DNA of 64,000 nucleotides from Actinobacteria bacterium Ga0077560 (lineage in GTDB: Bacteria; Actinomycetota; Thermoleophilia; Miltoncostaeales; Miltoncostaeaceae), in contig LNFL01000179.1 in assembly GCA_001464275.1 (NCBI GenBank), forward strand, positions 1 to 64,000. The letters are read 5' to 3'. Within the stretch, counting starts at the first letter, position 1. Each line of letters begins with the position of its first letter. Of the stretch, positions 59,855 to 64,000 are shown one piece after another. Below the pieces are notes generated by a model that worked only from the letters and a program-made list of their open reading frames with translations, was not told the DNA's origin and did not search any database. Both the position numbers and the translations under genes were made by a program.

Positions 59855-60765
59855 TCGTGCTCATGTTCCCCGGGCAGGGCGCCCAGGCCGTCGGCATGGG
59901 CAAGGAGCTCGCCGACGCGTTCCCGAGCGCCCGCGCCGCCTTCGAGGAGGCCGACGACGCCCTGGGCTACCCCCTCTCGACGATCATCTTCGAGGGCCCC
60001 GCGGAGCGCCTGACGCAGACCGACGTGTGCCAGCCTGCCCTCGTGGCGACCTCGGTCGCGGCATGGCGGGTGGCCACCGAGCACGGGCTCATCGGCGACC
60101 TGGTGATCGGCCACTCCCTGGGCGAGTACTCCGCGCTGGTCGCGGCCGGGTCGATGCCCTACGCCGACGCCCTGCAGGTCGTCGCCGAGCGCGGCGCCGC
60201 GATGCAGGCCGCCGCCGATGCCAGCCCCGGGGCCATGGCGGCCATCCTGGGGTCCGACGACGCGGCGGTCGAGGCGATGTGCGCGGCGGCCGGCGAGGTG
60301 TGGCCGGCCAACTTCAACTGCCCTGGCCAGGTGGTGGTGAGCGGCACGGTGGACGGCGTCGACCGCCTGCTGCGCGCCGCCGTGGACGCGGGGGTGAAGG
60401 CGGCGCGCCTGCAGGTCTCCGGCGCCTTCCACAGCCCGCTGATGGTGCCGGCCGCCGAGCGGCTGGAGCCGGCGCTCGCCCGGTGGGAGCCACTGTCGCC
60501 CGCGGTGCCCTTCCTCTCCACCACCACCTGCGTCCAGGAGCCCCCGGAGCGCATGCGCGAGGTGCTGCTGTCGCAGCTCACCGCGCCGGTGCGGTTCGGC
60601 GGGGCGGTGGAGGCCGCCCTGGCGGCCGGCGCCGACACCTTCGTGGAGCTCGGCGTGGGCCGGGTGCTGTCCGGTCTGGTCAAGCGCGTCCGCCGTGACG
60701 CCCGGGTGCTGCAGGTGAGCACCCCGGCTGACCTGGTGGGCCTGGCGGAGGTGGTCGGCTCGTGA
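59851..60765 (+). CDS. fabD: Malonyl-CoA:ACP transacylase FabD
   Basis: The 304-residue enzyme has the N-terminal oxyanion region MFPGQGAQAVGMGKELADAF, the nucleophile Ser in LVIGHSLGEYSALVAAG, the catalytic His in VSGAFHSPLM and the C-terminal FVELGVGRVLSGLVKRV. It loads malonyl onto acyl carrier protein. 4-bp overlaps at both ends place it in the fab operon. Confidence 0.96.
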   Translation: MIVLMFPGQGAQAVGMGKELADAFPSARAAFEEADDALGYPLSTIIFEGPAERLTQTDVCQPALVATSVAAWRVATEHGLIGDLVIGHSLGEYSALVAAGSMPYADALQVVAERGAAMQAAADASPGAMAAILGSDDAAVEAMCAAAGEVWPANFNCPGQVVVSGTVDGVDRLLRAAVDAGVKAARLQVSGAFHSPLMVPAAERLEPALARWEPLSPAVPFLSTTTCVQEPPERMREVLLSQLTAPVRFGGAVEAALAAGADTFVELGVGRVLSGLVKRVRRDARVLQVSTPADLVGLAEVVGS

Positions 60766-61493
60766 GCGTTGCGCTGGTGACCGGTGGTTCCCGCGGGATC
60801 GGCGCGGCCGTGTGCCGTGCCCTCGCGGCCGACGGGTACGACGTGGCGGTGGGATACGTGGGCGGCGAGGCGGCCGCCGCGGAGACCGTCGCCGCGGTCG
60901 AGGCGCTGGGCCGGAGGGCCGTCGCCGTGCGCGGCGATGTGTCGGTGGAGGCCGAGGCGATGGCGCTGGTCGAGCGGGCCGAGGAGGCCCTCGGCCCGCT
61001 GGACGCCGTGGTGCTGAACGCGGGGATCACCCGCGACGGCCTGTTCATGCGCATGTCGGCCGAGGACTGGCACGCGGTGGTGGAGACCAACCTCACCGGC
61101 GCGTTCTTCGTGGCCCGCACCGCGCTGCGCGGGATGCTGCGCCGCAAGGCGGGCACCATCGTCGCGGTGTCGTCGGTGGTGGGGCTCATGGGCAACGCCG
61201 GCCAGGCGAACTACGCCGCGGCGAAGGCCGGGATGATCGGCATGGTCAAGTCCCTGGCCCGCGAGGCCGGCGGTCGCGGGATCCGCGTGAACGCCGTCGC
61301 GCCCGGGTACATCGTCACCGACATGACCTCCGAGCTCACGGACGCGCAGCGCGACGCGGTGCTGTCCTCCACCCCGCTCGGGCGGCTCGGCACCCCGGAG
61401 GACGTGGCGTCCGCGGTCGCGTTCCTGTGCTCGCCCGGCGCCGGCTTCATCACCGGCACGGTCCTGACGGTGGACGGAGGCCTCGCCACGTGA
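60762..61493 (+). CDS. fabG: 3-oxoacyl-ACP reductase FabG
   Basis: The 243-residue short-chain dehydrogenase has the cofactor motif LVTGGSRGIGAAVCRALA, NAGITRDGLFMRMSAEDWHA, the catalytic Ser/Tyr/Lys in VSSVVGLMGNAGQANYAAAK, and VNAVAPGYIVTDMTSELTD. It reduces 3-ketoacyl-ACP with NADPH. Its TGA overlaps the fabF GTG, so there is no room for the acpP gene that usually lies between fabG and fabF. Confidence 0.95.
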   Translation: MSVALVTGGSRGIGAAVCRALAADGYDVAVGYVGGEAAAAETVAAVEALGRRAVAVRGDVSVEAEAMALVERAEEALGPLDAVVLNAGITRDGLFMRMSAEDWHAVVETNLTGAFFVARTALRGMLRRKAGTIVAVSSVVGLMGNAGQANYAAAKAGMIGMVKSLAREAGGRGIRVNAVAPGYIVTDMTSELTDAQRDAVLSSTPLGRLGTPEDVASAVAFLCSPGAGFITGTVLTVDGGLAT

Positions 61494-62737
61494 GGGAGGT
61501 GCGCCGCGTCGTCATCACCGGCGTCGGGCTGGTGACCTCCATCGGCATCGGCGCCGAGGACGTGTGGCGCAATGCGCTCGCGGGCACCAGCGGCGCCCGC
61601 CCGATCACGGCGTTCGACACCTCCCGCATCCCCACGCGGGTCGCGTGCGACGTCCCGGACTTCCAGCCGGGCGACTTCATGGACCGGCGGGCCGCCCGCC
61701 GCATGGACCGGTTCGCGCAGATGGCCGTCGCCGCCGGCGGCATGGCCCTGGGCGACGCGGGCCTGGACCCCGCCGACGTGCCCGACGCCGGCGTCTACAT
61801 CGGGTCCGGCATCGGCGGGCTGAGCACCTTCGTCGAGCAGACCACGGTCATGATCGAGCGCGGCCCCGACCGGCTGTCGCCGTTCTTCATCCCCATGATC
61901 ATCCCGAACATGGGCGCCGCCCAGGTGTCGATGACCTACGGGCTGCGCGGGCCGCTGCTGGTGACCGTGAGCGCGTGCGCCACGTCCAACCATGCGCTGG
62001 GCGAGGCCCTCGACGCGATCCGCCTGGGCCGCGCCGACGTGATCCTGGCCGGCGGGTCGGAGTGCTCGATCAACGAGATCGGCCTGGCGGCCTTCAACGC
62101 GATGCGGGCGCTGTCCACCCGCAACGACGAGCCCAACACGGCCAGCCGCCCGTTCGACAGCGGCCGCGACGGCTTCGTGATGGGTGAGGCGGGCGCGGTG
62201 CTGGTGCTGGAGGAGCTGGGCCACGCGGTGGCCCGCGGCGCGCGCATCTACGCCGAGCTGGCGGGCTACGGCCTCTCGGGCGACGCCCACCACCTCACCG
62301 AGCCCGACCCCACCGGCGAGGCCCCCGCCTCGGCCATCCGGATGGCGCTGCGCGACGCCGGCGCGGAGCCGGAGGACGTCGACTACATCAACGCGCACGC
62401 CACCTCCACGCCGGTGGGCGACCCCAGCGAGGTGCGCGTCATCAAGATGGCCCTTGGTGAGGCGCACGCGGCGAAGACCCTGGTGAGCTCCACCAAGTCC
62501 ATGCACGGCCACTGCCTCGGCGCCGCCGGGGGCGTGGAGGCCGCCCTGACGGCCATGGCGCTGCGCGACGGGGTCGTGCCGCCCACGATCAACCTCACCG
62601 ACCTGGACCCGGAGTGCGTCGGCGTGGACCACGTCGCCAACGCCAAGCGCACCGCCGACATCCGCACCGCGGTCTCGAACGCCTTCGGCTTCGGCGGGCA
62701 CAACGCGGCGCTGGTCATGCGCCGCTTCGAGGGGTGA
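61490..62737 (+). CDS. fabF: 3-oxoacyl-ACP synthase II FabF
   Basis: The 415-residue condensing enzyme has VVITGVGLVTSIGIGAEDVW, the nucleophile Cys in LVTVSACATSNHALGEALDA, HisI in YINAHATSTPVGDPSE and HisII in STKSMHGHCLGAAGGVEA, ending NAFGFGGHNAALVM. It elongates acyl-ACP. GTG 61490 overlaps the fabG stop; a GTG three codons later, at 61499, sits too close to the GGGAGG sequence to be favoured. The active-site SACATSN differs slightly from the usual TACATGT. Confidence 0.95.
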   Translation: MREVRRVVITGVGLVTSIGIGAEDVWRNALAGTSGARPITAFDTSRIPTRVACDVPDFQPGDFMDRRAARRMDRFAQMAVAAGGMALGDAGLDPADVPDAGVYIGSGIGGLSTFVEQTTVMIERGPDRLSPFFIPMIIPNMGAAQVSMTYGLRGPLLVTVSACATSNHALGEALDAIRLGRADVILAGGSECSINEIGLAAFNAMRALSTRNDEPNTASRPFDSGRDGFVMGEAGAVLVLEELGHAVARGARIYAELAGYGLSGDAHHLTEPDPTGEAPASAIRMALRDAGAEPEDVDYINAHATSTPVGDPSEVRVIKMALGEAHAAKTLVSSTKSMHGHCLGAAGGVEAALTAMALRDGVVPPTINLTDLDPECVGVDHVANAKRTADIRTAVSNAFGFGGHNAALVMRRFEG

Positions 62738-63330
62738 TCGCCGTGGCGGAGGGCTACCGCGGGCCTCGGGCCGCGTGGCACGGGCTCAGCACGCGCGTCT
62801 ACGGGCCCCGCGGCGGGTGCGGCGGGTTCTCGTGGGTGCCGGGCGAGCGGGTGGCGATCGGCGGAATCCCCGTGTCGCGCGAGATCACGGCGCTGCCGGA
62901 CGCGGGCATCACGCACCTGGTCGTGTGCCGCGCGCTGCCGCAGGTGCGCCTGAGCCAGGACCTGTGGGCGGCCCGGCGCGTGCTGGGCGCCGGGAATGTG
63001 GCCCACGCGGCCATGTGGGACGACGGCAAGCCGAAGGATCCGGTGCTGTGGGCGCCGGCCGCGCAGTTCGCCGCCCGGGCGCTGCGGGAGGACCCCGACG
63101 CGCGCGTGCTGATCCACTGCCAGCAGGGCCGCAGGCGGTCGGTCTTCGTCGCGTACGCCACCCTGCGGCTGCTCGGACACTCGGAGGACGACGCCGCCCG
63201 GCTGGTGCTGGAGGCCCGTCCGATGGGCAAGTTGGTGCCCGCATACCGGGAGAGCGTGGAGCGCTGGCTGGCCGATCGGGACGTCGAAGGACTGCCGACG
63301 GCCCACCCCGACCCTCCGCCGGTGCGATAA
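62734..63330 (+). CDS. Cysteine-dependent protein/dual-specificity phosphatase-like protein
   Basis: The 198-residue protein has an N-terminal YRGPRAAWHGLSTRVYGPRG segment and a phosphatase-like core with VAIGGIPVSREITALPDAGI and THLVVCR. The signature loop is VLIHCQQGRRRSVFVAY: HCx5RS with catalytic Cys129. The candidate general-acid loop is AMWDDGKPKDP. The family (DSP/PTP superfamily) dephosphorylates proteins, nucleotides or lipids; the substrate is unknown. It is translationally coupled to fabF (GTGA) and directly precedes accD, which hints at a link with lipid synthesis. Confidence 0.78.
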   Translation: MIAVAEGYRGPRAAWHGLSTRVYGPRGGCGGFSWVPGERVAIGGIPVSREITALPDAGITHLVVCRALPQVRLSQDLWAARRVLGAGNVAHAAMWDDGKPKDPVLWAPAAQFAARALREDPDARVLIHCQQGRRRSVFVAYATLRLLGHSEDDAARLVLEARPMGKLVPAYRESVERWLADRDVEGLPTAHPDPPPVR

Positions 63331-63331
63331 T
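63326..63331 (+). promoter_or_regulatory. -10 element GATAAT upstream of accD
   Basis: GATAAT, overlapping the phosphatase stop, predicts a transcript start near 63338, four bases before the GTG at 63342. It is close to the consensus TATAAT and would allow accD expression independent of the fab operon. Confidence 0.5.
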
Positions 63332-63341
63332 CCCCGCCTCA

Positions 63342-64000
63342 GTGTCACGCCGACCCATCTCCGTCTCGATCGATCGCCTCCGTGGCCGCCGGCCCGTGCC
63401 CCGTCCGGCGCGCCTGCCCGGCGACGACCGGCAGTGCCCGCGCTGCAAGAGCCACTTCCGGGCCGAGGAGATCCGCCGCAACCAGTTCGTGTGCGCGGCG
63501 TGCGACCACCACTTCCCGATCGGCGCCCGCGAGCGGCTCGACAACATGGCCGACGGCGGCGTGTGGACCGAGATCGGCGGGGAGCTGCGTGCGACCGACC
63601 CGCTGCGCTTCGTCGACCTCCAGCCGTACCCCGACCGCCTCCGGTCCGCCGAGGCCAAGGGCAACACCGAGGCCATCGTCTGCGCCGAGCTCGCGCTGGA
63701 CGGCCAGCGGTGCGTGGCCGCGGTCATGGACTTCGGGTTCCTCGGCGGCTCCATGGGCTCGGTCGTGGGCGAGCGGTTCGCCAAGGCGGCCGACCACGCC
63801 GTGGCCCGCGGCATCCCGCTCATCAGCATCACCTCCTCCGGGGGCGCGCGGATGCAGGAGGGCGTGCTGGCCCTCATGCAGATGGCCAAGACGATCGTCT
63901 CGCTCGACGAGCTGCACGACGCCGGCCTGCCGTTCATCGTGGTGCTCACGCACCCCACCACCGGCGGCGTCTGGGCGTCGTTCGCCTCACTCGGGGACGT
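63342..64000 (+). CDS. accD: Acetyl-CoA carboxylase carboxyltransferase subunit beta (5' part, runs off window)
   Basis: The open frame from GTG 63342 continues to the window edge (about 219 residues visible). It has the N-terminal AccD zinc ribbon CPRCKSHF...CAACDHHFP (two CxxC pairs), then the crotonase-like carboxyltransferase core AEAKGNTEAIVCAELALDGQ, MDFGFLGGSMGSVVGERFAK, ISITSSGGARMQEGVLALMQ and THPTTGGVWASFASLGD. It transfers CO2 from carboxybiotin to acetyl-CoA to make malonyl-CoA, the substrate of FabD. It is the last gene of the fatty-acid block. Confidence 0.95.
   Translation, partial: MSRRPISVSIDRLRGRRPVPRPARLPGDDRQCPRCKSHFRAEEIRRNQFVCAACDHHFPIGARERLDNMADGGVWTEIGGELRATDPLRFVDLQPYPDRLRSAEAKGNTEAIVCAELALDGQRCVAAVMDFGFLGGSMGSVVGERFAKAADHAVARGIPLISITSSGGARMQEGVLALMQMAKTIVSLDELHDAGLPFIVVLTHPTTGGVWASFASLGD

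Overview
The window comes from a very GC-rich (low to mid 70% by eye) bacterial chromosome and spans its replication origin. The order rpmH-rnpA-yidD-yidC-khpB-(GST)-rsmG-parA-parB on the minus strand, then dnaA-dnaN-recF-dciA on the plus strand, is the classic bacterial oriC neighbourhood. A Streptomyces-type DnaA box, a consensus parS site, an F420-type LLM oxidoreductase, TreT trehalose synthase, Ku and many GTG starts point to Actinomycetota, probably a deep-branching class such as Thermoleophilia. That class placement is inference only.

Layout. (1) 1-8.1 kb: minus-strand membrane and glycosylation genes (DUF2079, LPG-synthase-like, a methyltransferase, GT4, a DPM1-like GT2 and an inactive M28-like membrane protein), with one plus-strand ATP-grasp gene. 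(2) 8.1-12.6 kb: treT, a GT20 trehalose-phosphate-synthase relative, moaC and an LLM oxidoreductase. (3) 12.6-33.8 kb: a long plus-strand, largely 4-bp-overlapping surface-polysaccharide locus. It holds a clan GH-A hydrolase, two O-antigen-ligase/Wzy-like polymerases, several GT4s, a deacetylase-GT4 fusion, an ATP-grasp ligase, a WbaP-type initiating transferase, Wzz, two tandem PQQ-like beta-propellers, a MurJ/MviN flippase and a GT39-like enzyme, and it ends in an orphan ABC ATPase. (4) 34.8-39.2 kb: tatC-tatA, a chorismate-mutase-like protein, a bifunctional nuclease, tRNA-Ile(GAT) and a NarL-type two-component pair. (5) 39.2-49.8 kb: the origin region, with parS inside rsmG and a GHKL-ATPase/winged-helix gene directly upstream of dnaA. 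(6) 49.9-58.2 kb: minus-strand gyrA, gyrB, an RTX/Calx-beta exported protein, galT, ku and a slipin. (7) 58.4-64 kb: fabZ-fabH-fabD-fabG-fabF, a cysteine phosphatase and the 5' part of accD. No acpP is present.

How the genes fit together. The locus in (3) reads as a complete build-and-export route for a lipid-linked surface glycan: initiating transferase, glycosyltransferases, flippase, polymerases, chain-length regulator and modifying enzymes. The origin region couples ribosome and membrane biogenesis, chromosome partition and replication initiation.

Cross-cutting observations. Four genes (LPG-synthase-like, methyltransferase, GT39-like and the essential dnaA) carry frameshifting losses. 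At least the dnaA lesion looks like a loss of about 29 nt covering sensor I, so sequence or assembly error is the first suspect. Three genes (16619 Wzy-like, recF, galT) appear to start at CTG codons overlapping the upstream TGA, always in the context CTGACC. Many operon heads have a TAnnnT -10 element about 7 nt upstream of the start codon, suggesting leaderless transcripts.
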